From Maridesulfovibrio sp050916235 (GTDB taxonomy: Bacteria; Desulfobacterota; Desulfovibrionia; Desulfovibrionales; Desulfovibrionaceae): a stretch of DNA of 64,000 nt. How positions within the stretch are numbered: position 1 is the stretch's first letter; each line of letters begins with the position of its first letter. Location of the stretch: positions 124,001 through 188,000 of the forward strand of contig NZ_CP104854.1 of NCBI RefSeq assembly GCF_050916235.1, written 5' to 3'. The position numbers were made by a program, and so were the translations under genes. This document shows positions 26,173 to 34,442 of this stretch, piece after piece. Under the pieces are notes generated by a model. It saw only the letters and a list, made by a program, of their open reading frames with translations. It had not been told where the DNA came from and searched no databases.

Positions 26173-27144
26173 ATGACCAGACTTTCATCTGAACAGGACT
26201 TTCTGACCCTCATCGACAGATATTTTCCGTCTTCAAACGGCCATGTAACCCTTGGACGCGGAGATGACTGCTCGATACTGCACGCCCGTAAAGATCTTTG
26301 CATCAGCAAGGACCTTTTTCTGGAAGATGTACATTTCCGGCGCTCATACTTTTCTCCGGGCGACATCGGCTACAAGTCCCTTGCGGTCAACATCAGCGAC
26401 ATAGCCGCAATGGGCGGGCAGCCCAAAGGCTTTGCACTGGGGTTGATTATACCGGTCGGTCTTGATGCCGGATTCTGGGACTCCTTTTTTAAGGCGATGT
26501 CCGATCTGGCAATACAGAACGATATGATCCTGGCAGGAGGCGACCTGTCGAGAGGGCAGTATCTCGGCATTTCTGTCACTGTATGGGGTGAACCAGCAGA
26601 TGGGGGTAGATTCCTGTCTCGTGGCAACGCGCAGCCGGGTGACCTTCTGTTTCTGCACGGAACAGCAGGGATGGCGAGAACCGGGCTGCTTGCTCTTGAA
26701 GAAATGGGGACACAGGCGGCAGAAATTTATCCTGAATGTGTCAAGGCGCATCTACGCCCCGCCATGCGCGTTAGGGCAGGATTACAGCTTGGCCGCTCAC
26801 AACAGGTACGCGGGCTTATGGACCTGTCAGACGGCCTTGCCAGAGACCTGCCCAGATTCCTTGGCTGCTGCACCGGAAGTGTGGGAGCAGGAATCACATT
26901 AAGCGATGATTTGCTGCACCCCGAAATAATTACTTACGCCGAATCGAACTCTTTTTCCCCTGCCGAACATGCTTTTCAGGGGGGGGAGGATTATGCTCTT
27001 TTCGGTGCATGTACCCCGGATAGCTTTGAAGAACTTAGTCGTATGATTCCCGGACTTATTAAAATTGGAAGCATCACCGGCCAAAGCAGGATTTTGCTTA
27101 ACGGTGAAGAATATACAGCCAAAGGATTTGACCATTTTTCATAG
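26173..27144 (+). CDS. thiL: Thiamine-monophosphate kinase
   Basis: About 324 residues from ATG 26173; GTG 26164 is in frame and possible, and neither has a clear ribosome site. AIR-synthase/ThiL fold. LGRGDDCSIL (ATP/Mg site), SKDLFLEDVHFR, YKSLAVNISDIAAMGGQPKG (family signature) and MDLSDGLARDLPR near the C-terminus. Phosphorylates thiamine monophosphate to thiamine pyrophosphate with ATP in the cytoplasm. Followed 8 bases later by the trmO-like gene. Confidence 0.9.
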   Translation: MTRLSSEQDFLTLIDRYFPSSNGHVTLGRGDDCSILHARKDLCISKDLFLEDVHFRRSYFSPGDIGYKSLAVNISDIAAMGGQPKGFALGLIIPVGLDAGFWDSFFKAMSDLAIQNDMILAGGDLSRGQYLGISVTVWGEPADGGRFLSRGNAQPGDLLFLHGTAGMARTGLLALEEMGTQAAEIYPECVKAHLRPAMRVRAGLQLGRSQQVRGLMDLSDGLARDLPRFLGCCTGSVGAGITLSDDLLHPEIITYAESNSFSPAEHAFQGGEDYALFGACTPDSFEELSRMIPGLIKIGSITGQSRILLNGEEYTAKGFDHFS

Positions 27145-27152
27145 GAGGTAGC

Positions 27153-27554
27153 ATGGATACTGAGCTGAAAATTATCGGTTATGCCCGGTCCGATTTCAAA
27201 AACAGGTCGGAGACACCCAAGCAGGGATGCGAAGGCGGCATAGAGGCTGTTCTGGAAATTGATGAAGCATATCTTGAAGCAATGGATGGACTGAAAGAGG
27301 GATCTGAGATTATTCTTTTGACATGGATGCATGCCGCTGACCGCAGTTACCTCAAAGTACATCCACGGGGAGATGAAACCCGCCCGAAACGCGGAGTGTT
27401 TTCGACCCGTTCTCCTGACAGGCCTAATCCGGTCGGTCTTCATCCGGTAACCATCACAGGTATTGACGGCAATAAGATAAGGGTACATCCGCTGGAGGCC
27501 ATAGACGGCACTCCCCTGATTGACATCAAAAACGCCTACAGTCCCAAAGCATAA
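27153..27554 (+). CDS. trmO: TrmO/TsaA-family tRNA (t6A37-N6) methyltransferase-like protein
   Basis: 133 residues, ATG after ATAGGAGGTAGC. Single TsaA (UPF0066) beta-barrel domain: IIGYARSDFKNRSETPKQG at the N-terminus, ILLTWMHAADR mid-protein, and FSTRSPDRPNPVGLH, the family's conserved SAM-site motif. Lacks the C-terminal extension of E. coli TrmO (235 residues), as many short homologues do. By family it uses SAM to methylate N6-threonylcarbamoyladenosine in tRNA; short forms are less well tested. Confidence 0.85.
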   Translation: MDTELKIIGYARSDFKNRSETPKQGCEGGIEAVLEIDEAYLEAMDGLKEGSEIILLTWMHAADRSYLKVHPRGDETRPKRGVFSTRSPDRPNPVGLHPVTITGIDGNKIRVHPLEAIDGTPLIDIKNAYSPKA

Positions 27555-27589
27555 TAGCTGGATTTTCTATTAAACCGGAGAATAAGTCC

Positions 27590-27736
27590 ATGAAAAAGAA
27601 TACCACCCTCCCACGGGGCCGGTATAAACGCACCGACCCCGCATGGGGTATCCATGGAGTGGAATATCTTGAAAACCGCCGGCAACTACTACCGGGGACG
27701 GTAGGTGATTCTGCCACGGGTAAGGTCATAGGGTGA
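27590..27736 (+). CDS. Possible 48-residue protein, unknown
   Basis: An open frame starting MKKNTTLPRGRYKRTDP with GGAG nine bases upstream of the ATG; it is Arg/Lys-rich. Its last 48 bases run antisense into the end of infA, and much of its DNA folds into GC-rich hairpins, so it could equally be the 3' region of infA. No family recognised. Confidence 0.25.
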   Translation: MKKNTTLPRGRYKRTDPAWGIHGVEYLENRRQLLPGTVGDSATGKVIG

Positions 27737-27907
27737 GAGCTCAACAGTTACTTTGTCTCCGGGCATGACCCTGATGCGGAATTTACGCATCTTGCCGGAG
27801 ATATGGGCCAGAACCTCATGACCATTTTCAAGCTCAACGCGGAACATCGCGTTGGGAAGAGCCTCTTCCACGGTACCATTTACTGCAATGCCTTCTTCTT
27901 TAGCCAA
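27689..27907 (-). CDS. infA: Translation initiation factor IF-1
   Basis: 72 residues, full length. S1/OB fold typical of IF-1: NGTVEEALPNAMFRVELENG, VLAHISGKMRKFRIRV and VTVELSPYDLTRGRITYR. It binds the ribosomal A site during initiation. The start codon is TTG at 27907 with AGAGGA upstream; an in-frame TAA lies six codons earlier and there is no ATG or GTG between. Downstream of the RRM gene on the same strand, separated from it by a terminator. Confidence 0.95.
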   Translation of the reverse strand: MAKEEGIAVNGTVEEALPNAMFRVELENGHEVLAHISGKMRKFRIRVMPGDKVTVELSPYDLTRGRITYRPR

Positions 27908-27935
27908 AACTATTCCTCTTAATTATTAAGAAAAT

Positions 27936-27972
27936 GTAAAAAGCCCGCTTACGCATCAGCGACAGCGGGCTT
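27936..27972 (-). terminator. Rho-independent terminator of the RRM protein gene
   Basis: AAGCCCGCT (27941-27949) pairs with AGCGGGCTT (27964-27972); on the minus strand the stem is followed by a T-rich stretch. It separates the RRM gene from infA. Confidence 0.8.
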
Positions 27973-28034
27973 ACTTTCGATCTTTCCCGAAATTCGGAAA
28001 ATACCAAGACTGTCTTTAGGTACAAGATGGCTCA

Positions 28035-28071
28035 GTGAGAACCCTTCGTTCTCACCAGCCCCAGAGGGGCT
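28035..28071. repeat. Two tandem hairpins in the 3' region of the RRM gene
   Basis: GTGAGAAC (28035-28042) pairs with GTTCTCAC (28048-28055), then AGCCCC (28057-28062) with GGGGCT (28066-28071). No T-run follows, so these look like RNA-stability or regulatory structures in the 3' untranslated region rather than terminators. Confidence 0.5.
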
Positions 28072-28090
28072 TATACCAAATCGTTACAAA

Positions 28091-28357
28091 TTACCAGCGT
28101 CTGGGACGTGGTTCACGGGGACGGGCTTCGTTGACTTTAAGATTACGGCCGCCGAAAACGCTGCCATCGAGATTCTCGATAGCCTGCATTGCGCCAGCAT
28201 CTTCCATTTCAACAAATCCGAATCCGCGAGGGCGGCCTGTTTCGCGATCATTGACGAGTTTCACAGATACAACTTCACCAAATTCTTCAAAAGCAGCCCT
28301 TACATCTTCCTCGGAAGCACTCCAGGGAAGGTTGCCCACGTAAATGTTCTTAGACAT
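28091..28357 (-). CDS. RRM-type RNA-binding protein
   Basis: 88 residues: one RNA recognition motif covering the whole protein. RNP2 is NIYVGNLPW (3-11) and RNP1 is RPRGFGFVEM (about 43-52), with aromatic residues at the RNA-contact positions. A short basic tail (REPRPRRW) follows. Such small bacterial RRM proteins are often cold-inducible and act as RNA chaperones; that is by analogy. The 284-base AT-rich region upstream (28358-28641) could hold a long 5' leader. Confidence 0.92.
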   Translation of the reverse strand: MSKNIYVGNLPWSASEEDVRAAFEEFGEVVSVKLVNDRETGRPRGFGFVEMEDAGAMQAIENLDGSVFGGRNLKVNEARPREPRPRRW

Positions 28358-28564
28358 CCAAAAAACTCCATAAAACGTTAATGCTTAAAACAACCCAGAC
28401 AGCCGGTCCGAACTTGTAATTCGTCACCACACTTTGACCTAGACAAAGTATAACAACCCCGTACCTAAGGCCATTCAACAAAATACCTATAAAGACAATC
28501 TATGATATTCGGCTGAAATCCGGTTTCCTAACTAGGCCCTTACTCCATTACAGAAAAAAGGGCA

Positions 28565-28620
28565 ATAGGTCCACGAAAAAAAGATTATTAAAAAATTAAT
28601 CTATCCTGACGTGGACCTAT
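28565..28620 (-). terminator. Terminator-like structure after ilvC
   Basis: Perfect 11-base arms ATAGGTCCACG (28565-28575) and CGTGGACCTAT (28610-28620) enclose a 34-base loop that itself contains the small inverted repeat AGATTA/TAATCT. On the minus strand a T-rich tract (TTGCCCTTTTTTC) follows. Probable end of the ilv operon. Confidence 0.65.
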
Positions 28621-28641
28621 CAAATATCATAAAATTACTGA

Positions 28642-29631
28642 CTATTTTTTGAGCCAGCTCATCATCTTACGGAGTTCGCCACCGACCTGCTCAATCTGGT
28701 GCTCAGCGTTGATACGACGCAGTGCACTGAAGTGAGCTTTACCGGACATGTTTTCAACGATGAATTCTTTTGCGAACTCACCCTGCTGGATTTCTTTGAG
28801 GATCTTTTTCATTTCCTTGCGACTTTCTTCGTTGATGACGCGAGGACCACGGGTAAGATCGCCGTACTCAGCAGTATCGGAGATGGAGTGACGCATTTTG
28901 GCCAGTCCGCCTTCGTAGATGAGGTCGATGATCAGCTTGATTTCGTGCAGACACTCGAAGTATGCGATTTCAGGTCTGTAACCTGCTTCCACCAAGGTTT
29001 CAAAACCGGCTTTGATCAGTTCGGAAAGACCGCCGCAGAGAACTGCCTGCTCACCGAAGAGGTCGGTTTCGGTTTCTTCACGGAAAGTGGTTTCCAGAAC
29101 GCCGGAGCGGGTTGCGCCGATACCTTTTGCGTAAGCAAGTGCGATATCGAAAGCTTTGCCGGATGCATTCTGATGAACAGCGATGATTGCGGGAACTGCG
29201 CCACCTTCGGTGTAGGTACGACGAACGAGGTGACCGGGACCTTTAGGAGCAGCCATGATTACGTCAACATCAGGGGTGGGAACAATCTGTTCGAAGTGGA
29301 TGTTGAAGCCGTGTCCGAAAGCAAGGATTTTTCCAGGCTTAAGATTGGGGGCGATGTCGTTCTTGTAGACTTCAGCCTGAACCTGATCGGGAAGAAGAAT
29401 CATGATCAGATCTGCCTGAGCGGCGGCTTCTGCAGCACTCACGGGTTCAAAACCGTGTTCTTTGGCCAGTTCGTAGTTGGCACCGCCGGGACGCTGACCG
29501 ACTACAACCTTGATACCGGAATCACGGAGGTTCTGTGCATGGGCATGGCCCTGGCTGCCGTAACCGATGATCGCTACAGTCTTGTCTTTGAGCAGACTCA
29601 AATCAGCGTCATTTTCATAATAAACTTTCAT
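28642..29631 (-). CDS. ilvC: Ketol-acid reductoisomerase
   Basis: 329 residues, class I. N-terminal Rossmann fold with IIGYGSQGHAHAQNLRDSG and a downstream VVGQRPGG; catalytic knotted domain with ETETDLFGEQAVLCGGLSEL (Mg-binding Asp/Glu) and SDTAEYGDLTRGPRV. Converts acetolactate or acetohydroxybutyrate to the dihydroxy acids of valine and isoleucine synthesis, with NAD(P)H and Mg. Last gene of the ilvB-ilvN-ilvC operon; ATG preceded by AGGAGAAAGCA. Confidence 0.97.
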   Translation of the reverse strand: MKVYYENDADLSLLKDKTVAIIGYGSQGHAHAQNLRDSGIKVVVGQRPGGANYELAKEHGFEPVSAAEAAAQADLIMILLPDQVQAEVYKNDIAPNLKPGKILAFGHGFNIHFEQIVPTPDVDVIMAAPKGPGHLVRRTYTEGGAVPAIIAVHQNASGKAFDIALAYAKGIGATRSGVLETTFREETETDLFGEQAVLCGGLSELIKAGFETLVEAGYRPEIAYFECLHEIKLIIDLIYEGGLAKMRHSISDTAEYGDLTRGPRVINEESRKEMKKILKEIQQGEFAKEFIVENMSGKAHFSALRRINAEHQIEQVGGELRKMMSWLKK

Positions 29632-29752
29632 TGCTTTCTCCTGATTTTCTCTTTGATTCGGACACGAAACATAAGTGCAGTAACCGAATGGTCCCTACTC
29701 GGAAAGGGCCATCCAGTTATAAATGCTGTGCCGATTTTTGTTTGAAATTCAA

Positions 29753-30235
29753 CTAGCCCTGCAGGGCACGCTTCATGGCAACAGTGCCGGTCCGGTGGAT
29801 TTCCTTGATTCCGAACCGCACCAGCAGGTTGATGAGAGCCTCGATCTTGCCGTAATCGCCGGTGACTTCAATGGAGAGTTCGTCTCCGCTCACATCGATA
29901 ACCTTGCAGCGGAAAATATCCACAATACGTAGTATTTCAGCACGCTTGGCATCTTCGGCATTTACTTTGATCAGGGCCATCTCCCTTTCCACGGCCTTGT
30001 GTTCGATTAGGTCGACCACCTTGATGACAGTGACCAGTTTGCGGAGCTGTTTTACGATCTGCTCCACGATCTGTTCATCGCCAACGGTAGTGATAGTCAT
30101 GTGGGACACGCCCTCCTCAAGGGTAGGAGCAACGTTCAGGGATTCAATGTTGAATCCACGCCCGCTGAACAGTCCTGCGACTCTGGAAAGAACCCCGGGC
30201 TCGTTTTCCACTGTAACGGATAATGTATGTCTCAT
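29753..30235 (-). CDS. ilvN: Acetolactate synthase small (regulatory) subunit
   Basis: 160 residues. N-terminal ACT domain (LSVTVENEPGVLSRVAGLFS, RGFNIESLNVAPT) and C-terminal ALS_ss_C domain ending FGIKEIHRTGTVAMKRAL. Binds branched-chain amino acids and confers feedback control on IlvB. Lies 9 bases after ilvB, with AGGAGG upstream of its start, and 121 bases before ilvC. Confidence 0.95.
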   Translation of the reverse strand: MRHTLSVTVENEPGVLSRVAGLFSGRGFNIESLNVAPTLEEGVSHMTITTVGDEQIVEQIVKQLRKLVTVIKVVDLIEHKAVEREMALIKVNAEDAKRAEILRIVDIFRCKVIDVSGDELSIEVTGDYGKIEALINLLVRFGIKEIHRTGTVAMKRALQG

Positions 30236-30244
30236 TACATCCTC

Positions 30245-31939
30245 CTAAACGAGCAGCATTTCGGTTAACGAAGCACCGGCAGGAACCATGGGGTACACGT
30301 TCTCTTCCGGATCTACACGGACATCGACAATTACCGGCTTCTTGTTGGCAAATGCCTCTCTGAGCACCGGTTCGAGATCCTTTTCCTCGGTAATCCTGTA
30401 GCCAGCGGCTCCGTAAGCTTCAGCAAGCTTTACAAAATCCGGCTGTGCATCCATGCAGGTTTCGCAGTAGTTCCTGTTGTAGAAAAGCTCCTGCCACTGG
30501 CGGACCATTCCCAGATATCCGTTGTTGAGGATGACTATTTTAACGGGAAGGTTGTTACAGACGGCGGTCATCATTTCCTGAATATTCATCTGAATGGAGC
30601 CGTCGCCGGCAATGTTCACAACGAGTTTGTCAGGGAAGGCCATCTGTGCGCCGATGGCGGCCGGGAATCCGTAACCCATGGTTCCGAGTCCGCCTGATGA
30701 AAGGAAGCTTTTGGGGCGTTTAAACTTGTAAAACTGGGCAGTCCACATCTGGTTCTGTCCGACCTCGGTGGCGACAATGGCATCCCCGTTGCTGATTTCA
30801 TAGACTTTCTCTACAACAGCCTGGGGTTTGATATACTTATTCTCGCCTTTCTTGTAGCGGAGAGGATGGGTTTCAGACCATTCCTGGACCTGACGGACCC
30901 ATACGGCATGAGCGACTTCCCAGTCGACCGCGTCTAGATTGGGCTCCATTTCACTCTTGAGAGCCGACAGTGCGCTTTTGCAGTCTGCAACTAACGGAAC
31001 ATGTACGGCTACGTTCTTTTGAATTGAGGTGGGGTCAATATCGATGTGAACAAGAGTGGCTTTAGGGGCAAACGTGCTGACTTTACCAGTCACACGGTCA
31101 TCGAACCTCGCCCCGACAGCCAGGACGAGGTCCGCATTGTTTATGGCCATGTTTGCGGCGTAGGTGCCATGCATCCCGAGCATGCCCAACCAGAGCGGGT
31201 CAGTACCGGGAAAAGCGCCAAGCCCCATCAGAGTAGCGGTCACCGGAATGTTCAGGCTCCTGGCAAGCCAGGTCAATTCATCCTCGGCTCCTGAGCTGAT
31301 AACCCCTCCGCCTGCATAAATCAAGGGTCTTTCCGCCCCTTCGATCAATTTAGCAACTTTTTTAATCTGCAGGACATGCGGCTTGAGGTTCGGGTTATAG
31401 CTCCTGAGCGTCACATCCTCAGGCCAGACGAACTCGTATTTCGCCTGCATAATATCCTTGGGCAGGTCTACGAGAACCGGGCCGGGTCTGCCGGAACGGG
31501 CCAGGTAAAAGGCCTGCCGGACAGTATAGGCCAGATCTTTGATGTCCTTGACCAGATAGTTATGCTTCGTACAGGGTCTGGTGATTCCGACTATATCCAC
31601 TTCCTGAAAAGCATCGTTTCCTATCAGCGGAGTAGGAACCTGACCGGTGAATATAACCACCGGTATTGAATCCATGTATGCTGTTGCTATGCCTGTTACA
31701 GTGTTGGTCGCTCCGGGACCGGAAGTCACGAGGCAGACCCCTACATCGCCTGTGGCGCGAGCATAGCCGTCAGCGGCATGGATAGCACCCTGTTCGTGCC
31801 TTACAAGTATGTGTTTGAGCGGATAATTGGGCAGTTCATCGTATATATCAATTACGGCTCCTCCGGGGAAACCGAATACGACGTCCACACCCTCCCTTTT
31901 CAGACATTCAAGAAATATCTGAGCTCCGGTGAGCTCCAT
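30245..31939 (-). CDS. ilvB: Acetolactate synthase large (catalytic) subunit
   Basis: 564 residues, usual length. Thiamine-diphosphate enzyme: GFPGGAVIDIYDEL and HEQGAIHAADGYARATG (catalytic Glu), central FAD/dimer domain, and C-terminal GDGSIQMNIQEM with NNGYLG (ThDP-Mg binding). Condenses two pyruvates, or pyruvate with 2-oxobutyrate, in branched-chain amino acid synthesis. Works with the adjacent regulatory subunit. Confidence 0.97.
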   Translation of the reverse strand: MELTGAQIFLECLKREGVDVVFGFPGGAVIDIYDELPNYPLKHILVRHEQGAIHAADGYARATGDVGVCLVTSGPGATNTVTGIATAYMDSIPVVIFTGQVPTPLIGNDAFQEVDIVGITRPCTKHNYLVKDIKDLAYTVRQAFYLARSGRPGPVLVDLPKDIMQAKYEFVWPEDVTLRSYNPNLKPHVLQIKKVAKLIEGAERPLIYAGGGVISSGAEDELTWLARSLNIPVTATLMGLGAFPGTDPLWLGMLGMHGTYAANMAINNADLVLAVGARFDDRVTGKVSTFAPKATLVHIDIDPTSIQKNVAVHVPLVADCKSALSALKSEMEPNLDAVDWEVAHAVWVRQVQEWSETHPLRYKKGENKYIKPQAVVEKVYEISNGDAIVATEVGQNQMWTAQFYKFKRPKSFLSSGGLGTMGYGFPAAIGAQMAFPDKLVVNIAGDGSIQMNIQEMMTAVCNNLPVKIVILNNGYLGMVRQWQELFYNRNYCETCMDAQPDFVKLAEAYGAAGYRITEEKDLEPVLREAFANKKPVIVDVRVDPEENVYPMVPAGASLTEMLLV

Positions 31940-31953
31940 GGCTACTCTCCCTT

Positions 31954-32172
31954 CTATTTATGCTGATTGAGCAAAGCTTGCAGCTTTGTCTTTCCAGCCA
32001 GTTTCTTTTTCTTGAGTTCTTTCACTTCCTGAGTTTCAATATCGCTCAGGTAGGATTTGGCTTCCATTTTCGTGATGAGTTTCTTGTATTCATTGTGCTG
32101 AGACCATAGGGCATTAATCTGGCTGTCCTTACCTGCTAGCTGCTCAATCAGTTCAATCTCTCTCTGTTCCAT
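31954..32172 (-). CDS. DUF465/YdcH-family small helical protein
   Basis: 72 residues from ATG 32172, which has AAAGGAGTTTCAA upstream; the GTG at 32208 is less likely. Entirely helical, charged coiled-coil hairpin (LWSQHNEYKKLITKMEAKSY, QEVKELKKKKLAGKTKLQAL), matching DUF465. Function unknown. 14 bases before ilvB on the same strand. Confidence 0.85.
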   Translation of the reverse strand: MEQREIELIEQLAGKDSQINALWSQHNEYKKLITKMEAKSYLSDIETQEVKELKKKKLAGKTKLQALLNQHK

Positions 32173-32200
32173 TTGAAACTCCTTTGCAAAGTTTTGCAAT

Positions 32201-32521
32201 TCAGGCACCGGCCGGGATTATCCCAGACCAGCGCGGTTCAACATCGGACTCAACCAGTAAAACCTTTTTACGGTTGGTCTGTCCTGATGCAATGGAAATA
32301 TTACGGGCCTTGAGGCCCAGACGGGACGCGATAAACTTGGCAAGAGCCTTGTTCGCCTTGTTATCTACAGCAGGAGCATTAATGCGCACGCGCACACTGT
32401 CCTGATACTCCCCGGTAACGCTGTCGTCTTTAGCGCCGGGCTGCACCCACACGGAAACCATCCACGAACGATTTCCGCAGGGCCTGATGTAAGATGGGAG
32501 TTCTGTAATAACTTCTGTCAC
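32201..32521 (-). CDS. DUF167/YggU-family protein
   Basis: 106 residues. Carries the YggU signature: VWVQPGAKDDSVTGEY, VRVRINAPAVDNKANKAL and IASGQTNRKKVLLV. The GTG start overlaps the divIVA stop by four bases (GTGA), so the two are translationally coupled. The family is conserved next to yggT and divIVA in many bacteria; molecular function unknown. Confidence 0.9.
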   Translation of the reverse strand: MTEVITELPSYIRPCGNRSWMVSVWVQPGAKDDSVTGEYQDSVRVRINAPAVDNKANKALAKFIASRLGLKARNISIASGQTNRKKVLLVESDVEPRWSGIIPAGA

Positions 32522-33021
32522 TTGGCTTTTTTAAAAAATTTGAGTTTAGATTCTATGGCTTCAACCTTCTCAAGGTCAGGATCGCCGATCTCGAGGGTTT
32601 TGAGGTGAGATTCAAGCAATGCCTTCAGCTCAACCTCGAACCGAGTTCTCTGCCGCTTGAGTTCATTGATGTCCTCGTGAATCTGAGCCAGCCTGTTATG
32701 AGCCTGCTGCAGAATCACCTCAGCCCGGGAATGAGCTTCGTTGATGATTACCTCTGCTTCCTTGCGGGCAGTGGTTTTAATATCATCCACCATTCTCTGG
32801 GTAGTCATCAGGGTATCACGAAGTGTCTCTTCCCGCTGACGGAATTCCGCTATTGTTGAATCCCTGCGGGAAACCTGCTTGAGAAGCTGTTTTTTCTCAT
32901 CTGCAGCAGCACCGAGAACCTCGGCAAGTTCGGCCATCAGCTGGTCAACTTCACTTTTGGAGTACCCCAGCAGGGATCTGGAAAACTTTTTATTAAGCAG
33001 GTCGATTTTTGAAAGGCTCAT
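32518..33021 (-). CDS. divIVA: DivIVA-domain cell-division/polarity protein
   Basis: 167 residues from ATG 33021 with GGAGGTGGGA upstream. The N-terminal membrane-associated DivIVA motif SKIDLLNKKFSRSLLGYSKS is followed by long coiled coil (about 30-150). DivIVA proteins form scaffolds at curved membranes and septa in Gram-positives; in delta-proteobacteria the role is less clear. Cluster order yggT-divIVA-DUF167 matches the conserved division-adjacent cluster. Confidence 0.85.
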   Translation of the reverse strand: MSLSKIDLLNKKFSRSLLGYSKSEVDQLMAELAEVLGAAADEKKQLLKQVSRRDSTIAEFRQREETLRDTLMTTQRMVDDIKTTARKEAEVIINEAHSRAEVILQQAHNRLAQIHEDINELKRQRTRFEVELKALLESHLKTLEIGDPDLEKVEAIESKLKFFKKAK

Positions 33022-33036
33022 TCCCACCTCCGGGAC

Positions 33037-33327
33037 TTACATTCCATACGCAAGTCTGGTCAGGTTTCCGACCAGTGCGATGTCGAGCATCTGGATAACA
33101 AGAAGCACAACGATCGGTGAAAGGTCGAATCCCCCGATGTTAACAAAAGGAAGATAGTGTCTCACTTTGGCGAAGACCGGCTCGGTTACGCTGCGCAGGA
33201 AACGGACAATGGGATTATAGGGATCAGGATTAACCCAGGTAATGAGAGCGGAAATGATGACCACCCACATATAGAGGTTGAGGACAATCGAAAGAACCTT
33301 CGCCACAGCAAGAATCACGTAATCCAT
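33037..33327 (-). CDS. YggT-family membrane protein
   Basis: 96 residues with two hydrophobic YGGT segments (VLNLYMWVVIISALITWV and SPIVVLLVIQMLDIAL). The motif WVNPDPYNPIVRFLRSVTEP is typical. Function unknown; linked by conserved gene order to cell-division genes. 15 bases before divIVA. The 282 bases downstream of the HAD gene (33328-33609) hold only a weak hairpin near 33548-33570. Confidence 0.9.
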   Translation of the reverse strand: MDYVILAVAKVLSIVLNLYMWVVIISALITWVNPDPYNPIVRFLRSVTEPVFAKVRHYLPFVNIGGFDLSPIVVLLVIQMLDIALVGNLTRLAYGM

Positions 33328-33609
33328 CTGACTTACTCCTTACGGACTGGACTGAAGAGGCGATGCCTCCAGTCTTGACTATAAACTGTCACAGCAGGGA
33401 CTAAGAATCAACTATTTTTAGCCCATACGCGTGAATTTATGTCGGATTAATAATCATAAAAGAACCATGTAAACTTTCTTAACTGCAACAGGCCGGATTT
33501 GAAAACCATTCGGACTTTCACACCGCCAGAACAGCTCAATACCACACCGGAAATAGATCTTTTCCGGCACAGACAAAAAAGAGAACAGAAGAACCCTGCT
33601 ACATCGGAA

Positions 33610-34293
33610 CTAATCAACCCAAACGGTGTTGCGAGCCTTCTCGAGAAGGTTGCACAGGGTCCAATAGCTGTTGATATGGAGCCTGGCGTTAAGGCCGGTG
33701 CTGCGGTATGCCCAGAATTCAACACCAGCTCTGTTTGCACAGCTTTCATCCACCCAGGTATCACCGATATATACGATATCCTCGGGCTGCATTGCCCACT
33801 TGTTCAAAATATGGTGGACTCCTGCCGGGTGAGGCTTCGTGACAGGCAAAGTCGTTGAGGTAACTGATACCGAGAAAAAGTCCTCGATGCCAAACATCTG
33901 CAGGACCTGCGGCAGGGTATCAGTTCGGTTGGTATTGATACCCATACGTATCCCGTGTGTCCGGCACCATTCAAGCAGACGTACGAGCCCGTCCTCAACC
34001 TGAATATAGTTCAGTCCTTCTCTCAACTCCGGGAGTTTGCAGAGCTCAAAGGCTTCATCAAAAACTTCTTCCGGAAGGATGTGCTTCATTGAATCTATGT
34101 GAGTATGGGCGTGGACATACTTTTCCTCTTCCGGAGTCATAGGGTCAAGACCGTAACGTTTCTTGAACCAGTTGTAGTACCACATGTTGGCTTCGAATGA
34201 ATTGATCAGCACACCGTCGCAATCAAAAACAACGCCTTTGATCTTCTTCATCATTTCAGGAGGGGTAATATCGCTGATATGTATGGATTCCAT
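33610..34293 (-). CDS. HAD-family phosphatase (phosphoglycolate phosphatase-like)
   Basis: 227 residues. HAD motif I VVFDCDGVLINS (nucleophile Asp), motif II GINTNRTDTL, motif III Lys in TKPHPAGVHHIL and motif IV YIGDTWVDE. A helical cap sits between motifs I and II (subfamily IA). Substrate unknown; Gph or a beta-phosphoglucomutase-like role are possibilities. Stands alone on the minus strand. Confidence 0.88.
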   Translation of the reverse strand: MESIHISDITPPEMMKKIKGVVFDCDGVLINSFEANMWYYNWFKKRYGLDPMTPEEEKYVHAHTHIDSMKHILPEEVFDEAFELCKLPELREGLNYIQVEDGLVRLLEWCRTHGIRMGINTNRTDTLPQVLQMFGIEDFFSVSVTSTTLPVTKPHPAGVHHILNKWAMQPEDIVYIGDTWVDESCANRAGVEFWAYRSTGLNARLHINSYWTLCNLLEKARNTVWVD

Positions 34294-34442
34294 CGAGAAT
34301 CACTCCGTGTTTTTAAAGCTCACCACAGGGCAAAAGCATCCCTGTCGGAGCCTTCATATACTTGCGGCTGCTGAATCAGCAGTTTTGCAGGACGAATTTC
34401 CCTGCATAGACAAAACTGCACAACCGCCTCTGACGGCGGAAA

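Noticed and set aside
28699..29745. 348-codon plus-strand frame
   Set aside because: Antisense to ilvC, which is full length and conserved.
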